A stretch of DNA of 48,104 nucleotides from Candidatus Polarisedimenticolia bacterium (GTDB taxonomy: Bacteria > Acidobacteriota > Polarisedimenticolia > Gp22-AA2 > AA152), in the NCBI GenBank assembly GCA_036004685.1, contig DASYRE010000021.1, positions 1-48,104 on the forward strand. Direction: 5' to 3'. Position 1 is the stretch's first letter. Every line of letters begins with the position of its first letter. A model generated the notes under the pieces. The model worked only from the letters and a program-made list of their open reading frames with translations. It had not been told where the DNA came from and made no database searches. A program made the position numbers and the translations under genes. Shown here one piece after another: positions 24,423 to 32,312 of this stretch.

Positions 24423-25333
24423 CCCTTGATCTCCCTCAGGAAAAGGTCCTCGAGGCGCTCGCGGTGAGGGACGATTCCCTGCAGGCTCCCCCCTTCACGG
24501 AGGATCGCCGCCGCCAGGGCCTTCATCGCCTCCTCGTCCCGGGCGCGGACCAGCGTCTTGTCCCCGTCGCGGGAGATCACCGCGTCAATCCCGGGGAGGG
24601 TTCCCGGGGAGACTCCCGAGAAGGTGACTTCCCAGAAATCCACCCGATCGGCGAGCAGCTCGGAGACCTTGCCGACCGCCTTCAGATCCCCTTTGCTGAG
24701 AATCCCGACACGATCACAGATGAGCTCGGTATCGGAGAGGATGTGGGTGGAGAAGAAGATCGTCTTGCCCGCCTCCTTCAAGGAGAGGATCAGGTCGCGG
24801 ACCTCCCGCCTTCCGACCGGATCCAGCCCCGACATCGGCTCGTCCAAGATGACCAGATCGGGATCGTTGATCAAGGCCTGCGCCAGGCCAATCCGCTGGA
24901 GCATGCCTTTCGAGAATTTTCTGAGCTGGCGATCGGCGCGGTTGGCGAGGCCGACGCGCGCCAGAAGCTCGCGGATCCGCGCCTCGCGCGCCGGGCGCGC
25001 CAGGCCGAACAGCCGGCCGTAGAAGTCGAGGAATTCCCGGGCGGTCAGGTAGTCGTAGAAATAGGGGTTCTCGGGAAGGAAGCCGATCCGGCTCTTCGAT
25101 TGGACCTCGTCATGCTTGCGGCCGAAGATCCGGATCGAGCCGCCGTCCGGGCGAATCAAGTCCATGACGAGCTTGATGGTGGTGGTCTTTCCAGCCCCGT
25201 TCGGGCCGATGAAGCCGAAAATCTCTCCCGCTTCCACCGAAAAGCTGAGATCCCGCAGGATCCAGTACTTCTGGAAGGAGACGTTGGTCCGGTAACTCCT
25301 CGAAATATTGGAGATCTCCAGCACCGGCGTCAT
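24419..25333 (-). CDS. ABC transporter ATP-binding protein
   Basis: 304 residues, energy subunit of an ABC-2 exporter. Walker A GPNGAGKTTT (about 43-52), signature FSKGMLQRIGLAQALI, Walker B LVILDEPMSGLDP and the switch histidine in FFSTHILSD. The C-terminal 80 residues form the small extra domain seen in CcmA/NatA/YxlF-like subunits. GGGGAG lies eight bases before the ATG. First gene of a five-gene unit (ATPase, permease, TPR-like protein, pilD, kinase) read from the promoter at 25370. Confidence 0.95.
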   Translation of the reverse strand: MTPVLEISNISRSYRTNVSFQKYWILRDLSFSVEAGEIFGFIGPNGAGKTTTIKLVMDLIRPDGGSIRIFGRKHDEVQSKSRIGFLPENPYFYDYLTAREFLDFYGRLFGLARPAREARIRELLARVGLANRADRQLRKFSKGMLQRIGLAQALINDPDLVILDEPMSGLDPVGRREVRDLILSLKEAGKTIFFSTHILSDTELICDRVGILSKGDLKAVGKVSELLADRVDFWEVTFSGVSPGTLPGIDAVISRDGDKTLVRARDEEAMKALAAAILREGGSLQGIVPHRERLEDLFLREIKG

Positions 25334-25369
25334 GGCTCAGTCTCCCCTTTTCGGGTCATCCGGGGGTGC

Positions 25370-25397
25370 AATATAAAGAAGATAGGGGCTCTGTCAA
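25370..25397 (-). promoter_or_regulatory. Near-consensus sigma70 promoter of the ABC-pilD-kinase unit
   Basis: Minus strand: TTGACA (25392-25397), 16-base spacer, TATATT (25370-25375, 5/6). Start near 25363, about 30 bases before the ATPase ATG. The TGA stop of the preceding glycosyltransferase (25394-25396) is nested inside the -35 hexamer. Confidence 0.82.
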
Positions 25398-26563
25398 CCG
25401 GAATGGACCACAAGCTCTTGATATAGAGCCTCTTGGCTGCGCACCATGGCGTCGATGTCGAACTCCCCGACCGCCGCGCGCGCTTCTGTCCCCATCCGGA
25501 GCCGGAGATCGGAACAGGCGAGCAGCTCCGCGACCCGCCGGGCGAGGGTGTCGACGTCGTGGGGCTCCGCCAGGTAACCGGTCTCGCCGTCTCGGACCAC
25601 TTCCGGAATCCCGTCGACCCGGGTGGCCACCACCGGAACGCCGGCCGCCATCGCCTCGGGAATCACCCGCGGCAACCCTTCCCAGAGCGAGGTCAGCACC
25701 AGGACCGACAGATTCCTCATGATCGAGGGGATGTCCCGCCGCCATCCCAGGAGGTGGAACCGTCCTTCCAGCTGCTCCCGGCGGACCGCCTCCTCCACCC
25801 CCGGCCTCAGCTCTCCGTCCCCGATCAAGAGGAAATGAGCCGCGGGGATCCGCGCCGCCACCCGGCTCGCCACTTCCACGTAATCGAGAGGCGCCTTCTG
25901 CGGCTTGAGACACGCCACCATTCCGGCGATGGGCGCGGCGGCGGCGATTCCGAGGCGCGCCCGCAGATCCCCGGGCGAGATGCCGTTCCGGAAAGAGGCC
26001 AGATCCACGCCGCTGCGCAGCAGGGCCACCCGGTTCCGCGGAAAGAAGCCCCGCCGGACCCCATCCGCGAGGTTGGCGCGCGAAACCGCCAGAAACCGGG
26101 TCGTCACCGGCGCCGTCGCGGCCTCGAGCCTGCCGAAGACCCATCGCTTGAGGCGGCTTTGCCCGGGGGTGACACCGAAGCCGTGCACCGAGTGGACGAT
26201 GGCCGGGACGCCCGCCAGGTGAGCCGCCCAGCGGCCGAGGATTCCCGCTTTCGACGAGTGGGTGTGCACGATGTCGGGCCGCGCGGCGCGAAAGATGGCC
26301 GTCAGGCGGACCAAGGCGCGGAAGTCGCTCCACGGCTCCGCCTCGCGAATCAGCTCCGGAACGAAAAAGGTGCGAAGATCGGAAATCGACTTCGCCTCAT
26401 CGTCGAGGAGCCCGCCGCGGCCCGCCGCCAGCGCCGGCTCGAAGCGGCGGCGATCCAGGTGCGCCACCGTGTAGAGCGTGTTCTGCTGGGCGCCGCCCAG
26501 CTCCAGGAGCGTGATGACGTGGCAGACGCGGATCCGCCGCTGGGGGGCGGCAAGCCGGCTCAT
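25394..26563 (-). CDS. Glycosyltransferase family 4
   Basis: 389 residues, GT-B fold. N-terminal VCHVITLLELGGAQQNTLYT, the DIVHTHSSKAGILGRWAA segment, and the C-terminal nucleotide-sugar region with GWRRDIPSIMRNLSVLVLTS and the retaining EX7E-type block SLWEGLPRVIPEAMAAGVPVVAT. It resembles CapM/WbaZ-like enzymes that add hexoses to lipid-linked glycans. Last gene of the eleven-gene glycan operon, ATGA-coupled to the FAD protein. Donor and acceptor sugars cannot be told from sequence. Confidence 0.92.
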   Translation of the reverse strand: MSRLAAPQRRIRVCHVITLLELGGAQQNTLYTVAHLDRRRFEPALAAGRGGLLDDEAKSISDLRTFFVPELIREAEPWSDFRALVRLTAIFRAARPDIVHTHSSKAGILGRWAAHLAGVPAIVHSVHGFGVTPGQSRLKRWVFGRLEAATAPVTTRFLAVSRANLADGVRRGFFPRNRVALLRSGVDLASFRNGISPGDLRARLGIAAAAPIAGMVACLKPQKAPLDYVEVASRVAARIPAAHFLLIGDGELRPGVEEAVRREQLEGRFHLLGWRRDIPSIMRNLSVLVLTSLWEGLPRVIPEAMAAGVPVVATRVDGIPEVVRDGETGYLAEPHDVDTLARRVAELLACSDLRLRMGTEARAAVGEFDIDAMVRSQEALYQELVVHSG

Positions 26564-27882
26564 CGGCGATCTCCCGCCGCCCGGCGGAGCGGTGCGCTCC
26601 GGCGCGCTGCTTCCCTTCCCTGCCGCATCGCCGACTCCATTGAGCCGTACTCCCAGGCTCCGAAACGGCCGGTGGAGAAGATCTCGTGACGCTCGAGGAC
26701 CGCCAGGATCCCCGGCAGGGAGTCCCGGCGGAAGTGGTCATAGATCACGTAGGCGGGATCGAGCACCAGGACCTCCCGGGCGACGACCCGATCCGTCCGG
26801 CGCAGGATGCGGGCGCGCCGCAGCCCGTCCAGGACCTCCTCCTCGATCTTCTGCGGGTCGGCCGCCTCGTCCCGTTTCCGGGCGACCTCCACGTAGAGCG
26901 AGGAGCATCCGGACGGCGCGGCCGACCGGGAGTAGTTCGTGGGGGACCCGACGCGGTAGAAGGGATACTCCGGCTCCGGGAAATAGATCCAATGCCCCGG
27001 AAGCACGTCGGGACGCGCCACCCCGAGGTTGAGGTTGATCACCTTCACCGCGCGCAGTCTCTCCGCCCCGCGCCGCGGGATTCCCTCCGGAAGAGGATCG
27101 AGCATCCGGAGCAGCGCGTCGAGCGGCAGCGTCGAGATCAGCCGCTCGTATCCGACGCTTTCCCCCGAATCGAAGGTGACCCGCCGCGCCGCCGGGTCGA
27201 CGCTCCGGACGGCGCATCCCAGACGGATCGATCCGCAGCGCGCCGCCAGCGCCTCCGGGATGCAGGAGATTCCTCCCTTCTTCGGATAGAGAAACTGCGC
27301 GTTGTAGCCGAGGCCGCGGACCTCCGTCCCCAGGGCCCCGCGGATCACTTCATCCAGCGACGGGCGGGGGATCGACCAGGAGACCCAGCCGCATTCCATC
27401 TCGGCGAGATCGACGCGGTAGAGCTTCTCGTTGTAAGGGAACATAAAGTGCCGGGCGATCCCCTCCCCGAACGTCGCCAGCACCCACTGCCTGAAATTCT
27501 CGGGCTCGCCCGACCCCGCTTTCATCATCGACTCGATGAACCCCACGACGCATTCCCGCACCACCTCGCGGGGAAGGCCGTAGGTGTTCGCCTGGAACGG
27601 GTATCCCGTGAGGACCCCTTTCGAGAAGATCAGCGCGCGCCGCTGTACCGCATTGAAGGCGGCGGGGAGGAGATCCAGGACCAGGTCGCGGACCGGTCCC
27701 TCCCGCAAGTGGAGCAAGTGTCCCGTGCAGTCGAAGACGAACCCGTCGACGTCGCGCGAGCGGCACAGTCCCCCCACCTCCGCCTCGCGCTCGATCAGCA
27801 GCGTTTCCTTCCGCGGCAGGTGGAACGCGGCCGACAGCCCCGCCAGTCCCGCCCCGAGGATCAGATGGCGCACCGGATTCAA
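26560..27882 (-). CDS. FAD-dependent oxidoreductase, UDP-galactopyranose-mutase/protoporphyrinogen-oxidase-like
   Basis: 440 residues. N-terminal dinucleotide fold LILGAGLAGLSAAFHL, the FAD-contacting EREAEVGGLCRS, and a C-terminal AWEYGSMESAMRQGREAA that closes the FAD site. Middle region HFMFPYNEKLYRVDLAEM and GYNAQFLYPKKGGI are typical of a glycan-cluster subgroup often labelled protoporphyrinogen-oxidase-like. A true UDP-galactopyranose mutase is usually shorter (about 370) and has a different substrate pocket, so the reaction is open. Start is TTG at 27882, with TAGGAG (overlapping the upstream stop region) seven bases before it; GTG three codons later is an alternative. Confidence 0.85.
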   Translation of the reverse strand: MNPVRHLILGAGLAGLSAAFHLPRKETLLIEREAEVGGLCRSRDVDGFVFDCTGHLLHLREGPVRDLVLDLLPAAFNAVQRRALIFSKGVLTGYPFQANTYGLPREVVRECVVGFIESMMKAGSGEPENFRQWVLATFGEGIARHFMFPYNEKLYRVDLAEMECGWVSWSIPRPSLDEVIRGALGTEVRGLGYNAQFLYPKKGGISCIPEALAARCGSIRLGCAVRSVDPAARRVTFDSGESVGYERLISTLPLDALLRMLDPLPEGIPRRGAERLRAVKVINLNLGVARPDVLPGHWIYFPEPEYPFYRVGSPTNYSRSAAPSGCSSLYVEVARKRDEAADPQKIEEEVLDGLRRARILRRTDRVVAREVLVLDPAYVIYDHFRRDSLPGILAVLERHEIFSTGRFGAWEYGSMESAMRQGREAARRSAPLRRAAGDRR

Positions 27883-27892
27883 CGCTGGGCTC

Positions 27893-28888
27893 CTACAGGG
27901 TCATTTCGATCTTCTTGAGATAGATTCCGAGGCCCAGCGCGACCACCAGCGTCGCCGCCAGGATGCCGGCGGCGGCGCGCGCCGGCGTGAGCATCATCGC
28001 GATCCCCACGGCGCCCAGGAGCGCCGCGGCGAAGCAGCTGGTCCAGACCGTCTGGCGCGTGGTGAGACGCCACTTCCTCAGGCGCAGGGCAAAATGATCG
28101 GGGCTGCCGCGCATGATCGGAATTCCCCGGCGCCACCGGATGACCATCACGAACAGCATGTCGAAGATCGGCACGCCGAGGATCACGACCGGGGAGAGCG
28201 ACGCCACCAGGTTCTTGGTAGTGTAGCTGTTGTTCATGGCCAGCGCCCCCAGCATCAGCCCCAGAAAGAGACTTCCCGCGTCGCCCATGTAGATCCGCGC
28301 CGGTTCGAAGTTGTAACGCAGGAAGCCCGCCAGGCTGCCGGAGAGCGCGGCGAGAAGCAGGGCGATCATGTGGCGACCGCTTCCGGCCGCCACGCACGTC
28401 AGGACGATCGCGGTCACCAGCCCGACGCCGGCGGCCAGGCCGTCCATGATGTCGATCAGGTTGAAGGCGTTGGTGACCGCGAGGAGCCATAGGAACGACA
28501 GGGGAAGCGCCAGCGCCGGAGGCAGGAAGGCGAGCTTGATGGTGACCGAAGCCTTCATCAAGGCGAGCACCGCGACGACTTGTCCGGCCAGCTTCACCGA
28601 CGGGCTGAGAGCGCCGAGATCGTCGATCAGCCCCAGGATGACCACGATGGCGCCCGAGAGCAGGATTCCCAGCACGTCCCTCTCGAACTCCGCGGTAAGC
28701 GCCAGCGACAGGAGGAAGGAGAGGTAGATGGCGATGCCGCCCAAGTAAGGGACGGGCGCCCGATGGTTCTTGAGGCGCCCGTCGGGCCGGTCCACGATTC
28801 CGAAGCGGATGGCGGCTTGCCGCAGAACGGGGGTGAGGTAGTGCGAGAACAGGGCCGCCGCCGCGAACGCCAGCGCCATCCGAATCAA
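27893..28888 (-). CDS. Undecaprenyl-phosphate glycosyl-1-phosphate transferase, WecA/MraY family
   Basis: 331 residues, about ten membrane spans. Family motifs: DRPDGRLKNHRAPVPYLGG, LIDDLGALSP (the DD metal pair), NAFNLIDIMDGLAAG, YMGDAGSLFLG and the C-terminal RGSPDHFALRL. It would place the first sugar phosphate on undecaprenyl phosphate and so prime the glycan made by this operon. It lacks MraY-specific features, so the WecA/TagO branch is likelier. TTG at 28888 is chosen because it overlaps the upstream stop (TTGA) and has GGAGGG five bases before it; ATG at 28879 is three codons later. Confidence 0.9.
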   Translation of the reverse strand: MIRMALAFAAAALFSHYLTPVLRQAAIRFGIVDRPDGRLKNHRAPVPYLGGIAIYLSFLLSLALTAEFERDVLGILLSGAIVVILGLIDDLGALSPSVKLAGQVVAVLALMKASVTIKLAFLPPALALPLSFLWLLAVTNAFNLIDIMDGLAAGVGLVTAIVLTCVAAGSGRHMIALLLAALSGSLAGFLRYNFEPARIYMGDAGSLFLGLMLGALAMNNSYTTKNLVASLSPVVILGVPIFDMLFVMVIRWRRGIPIMRGSPDHFALRLRKWRLTTRQTVWTSCFAAALLGAVGIAMMLTPARAAAGILAATLVVALGLGIYLKKIEMTL

Positions 28889-30027
28889 GCCGCCCTCCTC
28901 GCCGCGCTTCCGGACATCAACTCGCGATAGAGGTCCGCCCATCCTCGGACCATGCCGCGAAGCGGAAACCGCTCCCGCGCCCGCTCGCGGCCCGCCCGTG
29001 CGTAGCGTTCCCGCCGGGCGGCGTCCTGGAGAAGCCGCGTGACCGCCGCCGCCAGGGCTCCCGCGTCGCCCGGCGGCACCAGATCTCCGGTGACTCCCTC
29101 GTCGACGACTTCCGGCAGTCCTCCGGCGCGGCTCGCCACCACCGCTTTCCCCGCGGCCATCGCTTCCAGCGCCGCCAGCCCGAATCCCTCGAGCCGCGAA
29201 GGCTGAACGTAAAGATCGAGGGCTGGAAGAAGATCCGGAACATCGCCTCGCTCCCCGAGGAAACGGAACGCTCCCGGCTCCAGGCGCCGGGCCATGGCCT
29301 CGAGTCGCGATCGCCCCGGCCCGTCGCCGATCACCAGGCACACCGCCGCGGGAACGCGGTCGCGGACCTGCGCCATCGCCTCGATCAGCACCGACAATCC
29401 CTTGACCGGCTCGTCGAGCCTGCCGACACAGCCCACCGCCATCTGGCCGGGGACCAGGCCGAGATTCGCGCGCACCGGATCGCGGCGCGCGTCGTTCAGG
29501 AATCTCTCCGTCTCGACGCCGTTGGGCACGGTCACGATCTTCTCCGGCGGGAGGCCGACCTCCTCGATGGCACACCGCCGCACCGCTTCGGAGCAGACGA
29601 CGAGGCGATCCGCCAGGAAGAAGGTGGCCCGCTCCACGAAGCGCCGGGAAGCCGGAAGCCAGGCATCGGTGCCGTGATGCGAATTCACGATCACCGCGGA
29701 TCCCGCGCCGGCGGCCGTCAGCCTCACGGCCAGGTTGGCCCAGTAGAGGTGGGAGTGGATGACGTCGAACCGGCCCCGCCGGAGCTTCGACCAGAGTCGC
29801 GCCAGGCAAGCGGGGCTGAAGCGGCCCGCACCGCCCGAAGGTTGAGCTCCGGAGCCCTCGGCGCCCGGCTCCGCGCCGCGCCGCGCTCCGTCCTTCAGCG
29901 CCGCCAGCGTGACCTCGAACCCCTCGTCGCGCAACCCGGGGAGGCTACGCCGGAGAATTTCCTCCGCCCCGCCCACGCCGAGGCCGACCGTGAGCAGCAG
30001 CAGGCGTGGAGGGCGCGTCGCGCTCAT
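28885..30027 (-). CDS. Glycosyltransferase family 4
   Basis: 380 residues. N-terminal LLLTVGLGVGGAEEILRRSL, DVIHSHLYWANLAVRL, the PNGVETERF turn, the UDP-sugar region GCVGRLDEPVKGLSVLIEA and EX7E block RLEGFGLAALEAMAAGKAVVAS. ATG at 30027 overlaps the next gene's stop as ATGA. In-frame sequence upstream is a shadow. A Gly/Ala-rich insert around residues 50-70 is unusual. Sugar specificity not visible. Confidence 0.92.
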   Translation of the reverse strand: MSATRPPRLLLLTVGLGVGGAEEILRRSLPGLRDEGFEVTLAALKDGARRGAEPGAEGSGAQPSGGAGRFSPACLARLWSKLRRGRFDVIHSHLYWANLAVRLTAAGAGSAVIVNSHHGTDAWLPASRRFVERATFFLADRLVVCSEAVRRCAIEEVGLPPEKIVTVPNGVETERFLNDARRDPVRANLGLVPGQMAVGCVGRLDEPVKGLSVLIEAMAQVRDRVPAAVCLVIGDGPGRSRLEAMARRLEPGAFRFLGERGDVPDLLPALDLYVQPSRLEGFGLAALEAMAAGKAVVASRAGGLPEVVDEGVTGDLVPPGDAGALAAAVTRLLQDAARRERYARAGRERARERFPLRGMVRGWADLYRELMSGSAARRAA

Positions 30028-31127
30028 GCGCCGCTCCTTCCCACCTGGCGGAACAGATCCAGCAGACGGCGGGCGGAGTCCTCCCAGCGGAAGCTCCGGG
30101 CGCGGCGAACGCCCTCTTGAATTCGCTCCGTCCGGCCGGGCTCTTCCGTCAGCGAGAGCGCGATCCCCTCCGCCAGCGATTCGGAACTCGCGGGATCGAA
30201 GCGGAGCGCCGCCGGACCGCAAATCTCCTCGAACACCGGAAGATCGGAGACCAGGACCGGCGTGCCGACGGCCATCGCCTCCAGCGCCGGGATTCCGAAG
30301 CCTTCGTAGCGCGACGGAAAGACGAGGAGATCGGCGGCGGCGTAAAGCGCCGGGAGATCTTCCCGGGGAACGTAGCCGGAGAGGAGAATGTCACGGCGAT
30401 AGGGGCTGCGGACGATCCGCGACAGCAGGCGGCTCGAGTCGCGCCCCCCACGTCCCGCGATCAGGAGCTGCACGCGGCCTGGATTCCGGGATCGGAAGAG
30501 ATCGTAAGCCTCGACGAGACGGAGGAGGTTCTTGCGCGGATGGAACGACCCCAAGGTGATCAGATACCGGCCGTCGAGCGCATAGCGGTCCCTGACGCGC
30601 TGCTCGTCCCGCCGTCCCCATTCGGCGAAAAAGCGATCTTCCACGCCCGGCGGGATCACCACTGTCTTCGGCCCGGCTTCGGGGTGGAGCGCCGTCAGAT
30701 CACGGCGGGTCGATTCCGAAACGGCGACGATCCGATCGGCCCGGCGCGCCGCCAGGGAGACCCAACGGCGCTGCCGCGCACGCTCGAGGAGGGAATAGCT
30801 TTCCGGGACGTGGTGCCAGGAGAGATCGTGGACCGTCACGATGCGCAGCGGGACGCCGGCGGTCGGGAAAGCGGTGACCGGCGAATAGAACAGATCGAGC
30901 CGGTCCCCGGGGACCGGGGACGGCCGCCGCCAGGCCATCCAGGGCGAGCGAACCCCCACACACTGCCATCTTCCCTCCGGAAGACGGGGCGCCCCCTCGC
31001 GCGCGCCGAAGAGGAGGTACTCCTCGCTGCCGCCGAGGAGGATCAGCCTTCCAAGGATCTCCTGGAAGTAGGTCTCCACCCCCGTCCGTTCGGCCACCAG
31101 AAACCGCGCGTCCATGCCGATCCTCAT
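30024..31127 (-). CDS. Glycosyltransferase family 4 (mannosyl/WbaZ-like)
   Basis: 367 residues. Start MRIGMDARFLVAERTGVETY is the WbaZ/mannosyltransferase-like N-terminus; VTVHDLSWHHVPESY and the ALDGRYLITLGSFHPRKNL segment are typical of that branch. EX7E block RYEGFGIPALEAMAVGTPVLVS. GGAAGG lies six bases before the ATG, and the start overlaps the upstream stop as ATGA. Mannose or rhamnose transfer is a reasonable guess only. Confidence 0.92.
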   Translation of the reverse strand: MRIGMDARFLVAERTGVETYFQEILGRLILLGGSEEYLLFGAREGAPRLPEGRWQCVGVRSPWMAWRRPSPVPGDRLDLFYSPVTAFPTAGVPLRIVTVHDLSWHHVPESYSLLERARQRRWVSLAARRADRIVAVSESTRRDLTALHPEAGPKTVVIPPGVEDRFFAEWGRRDEQRVRDRYALDGRYLITLGSFHPRKNLLRLVEAYDLFRSRNPGRVQLLIAGRGGRDSSRLLSRIVRSPYRRDILLSGYVPREDLPALYAAADLLVFPSRYEGFGIPALEAMAVGTPVLVSDLPVFEEICGPAALRFDPASSESLAEGIALSLTEEPGRTERIQEGVRRARSFRWEDSARRLLDLFRQVGRSGA

Positions 31128-32302
31128 GAGGCGCCTTCCCGCGCGCGGCGGCCGGAGAGAGCCGCGGGGCGCCCGAGGAAAGCCATCAGTTCGGCGTACC
31201 GTGTCCCCCAGTCATGCCGCTCCGCGAAAGCCCGATACTCGCTGCGCCGGCCCCCCGCCAGGGCGCTGCGCGCCGCATCCACCCATTCGGATCCGTTGCG
31301 CGCCAGGAGGGCGGGGGAGGCGATCCGGCGAATCTCCTCGAGATCGGCGGCGACGACCGGGATCCCGGCCGCGAAATACTCGTAGAGCTTGACCGGGTGG
31401 ATGGCCCGGGTCAGCGCCGTGTCCCGGAACGGGATGATCCCAAGATCCGACTCCCCCAGGATCCTCGGCACTTCCTCCGCGGAGACCGGACCCTGGAACT
31501 TCACTGCGGGAAGCTCTTTGGCCCAGCTCCGGCCGAGCCGGTTCGGCCCGGCCAGCACGATCTCCGCCTCGGGCAGGCCGCGGGCGAGGGCGGCGACCGC
31601 CGCAGTGTCGAACCAGCTGTCGATGGCCCCCAGGTAGATGATGCGCGCCGCCGGAGCCGGCCACATCCTCTTCGGAAGAATCGGAAACCGCCGGAGATCC
31701 ACTCCATTGGGAAGCAGGAGGACGCGCGAATTGAAGCGGCTCGCCCTCTCCGCCAGGGAGAGCGCCGTGGCCACCACTCGATCCACCCTTCGCAGAGCCT
31801 CCTCCTCGATCTTCGCGTAGGAGCGCGGCGTGTCGGGAAAGGCGGCGGCGTGATCGCTGACCCGGTACAAGCTGAGATCGAACTTCACTTTCTCGAGCAG
31901 GGGCAGGAGAGGACTGCCGGTCGCCAGCCAAAGCAGATCGATCCGGCCGAATCCCTCTCCTTCCAGGCGCCGCATCAGGCCGGGAACGGTCAGGGAGAGG
32001 GCATGACGGTGCAGCCAGCGACGATCCAGAAGCGGATGGCGGCGGTAGGCGAAGGGGCTCAAGGGAGCGTAGGCAAAGAGGCGCCCGCTCCCGGCGCGGA
32101 GGCGCACTCCTCCTTGCCGCCAGCAGGCTCGCCGGCGCCGCACTTCGTCGTTTCCGCCGGCGAGATTCCAGGGGGCGAGCGGACCGTTGAGCCAGGCCAC
32201 GCTCCAGCCCTCGTCCAGGAAGCGTGCCGCGAACGCCCGGCCGCCGACGCGGATCGGGCTTTCCCAGGAGTGGTGCTCCCACATGATCGCCGCCGGGCTC
32301 AC
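31124..32302 (-). CDS. Glycosyltransferase, GT-B fold (GT4-like, divergent N-terminus)
   Basis: 392 residues. The C-terminal half is clear: LPNGVDLRRF, IIYLGAIDSWFDTAAVAALA, FRDTALTRAIHPVKLYEYFAAGIPVVA, with the KxYEY form seen in TuaH/WcaI-like transferases. The N-terminal half (WEHHSWESPIRVGGRAF...) is less typical. GTG at 32302 is chosen: AAGGGAG lies four bases upstream and the upstream stop is 10 bases away; ATG six codons later is the alternative. Acceptor probably the growing lipid-linked glycan. Confidence 0.85.
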   Translation of the reverse strand: MSPAAIMWEHHSWESPIRVGGRAFAARFLDEGWSVAWLNGPLAPWNLAGGNDEVRRRRACWRQGGVRLRAGSGRLFAYAPLSPFAYRRHPLLDRRWLHRHALSLTVPGLMRRLEGEGFGRIDLLWLATGSPLLPLLEKVKFDLSLYRVSDHAAAFPDTPRSYAKIEEEALRRVDRVVATALSLAERASRFNSRVLLLPNGVDLRRFPILPKRMWPAPAARIIYLGAIDSWFDTAAVAALARGLPEAEIVLAGPNRLGRSWAKELPAVKFQGPVSAEEVPRILGESDLGIIPFRDTALTRAIHPVKLYEYFAAGIPVVAADLEEIRRIASPALLARNGSEWVDAARSALAGGRRSEYRAFAERHDWGTRYAELMAFLGRPAALSGRRAREGAS

Positions 32303-32312
32303 GAGGCTCCCT

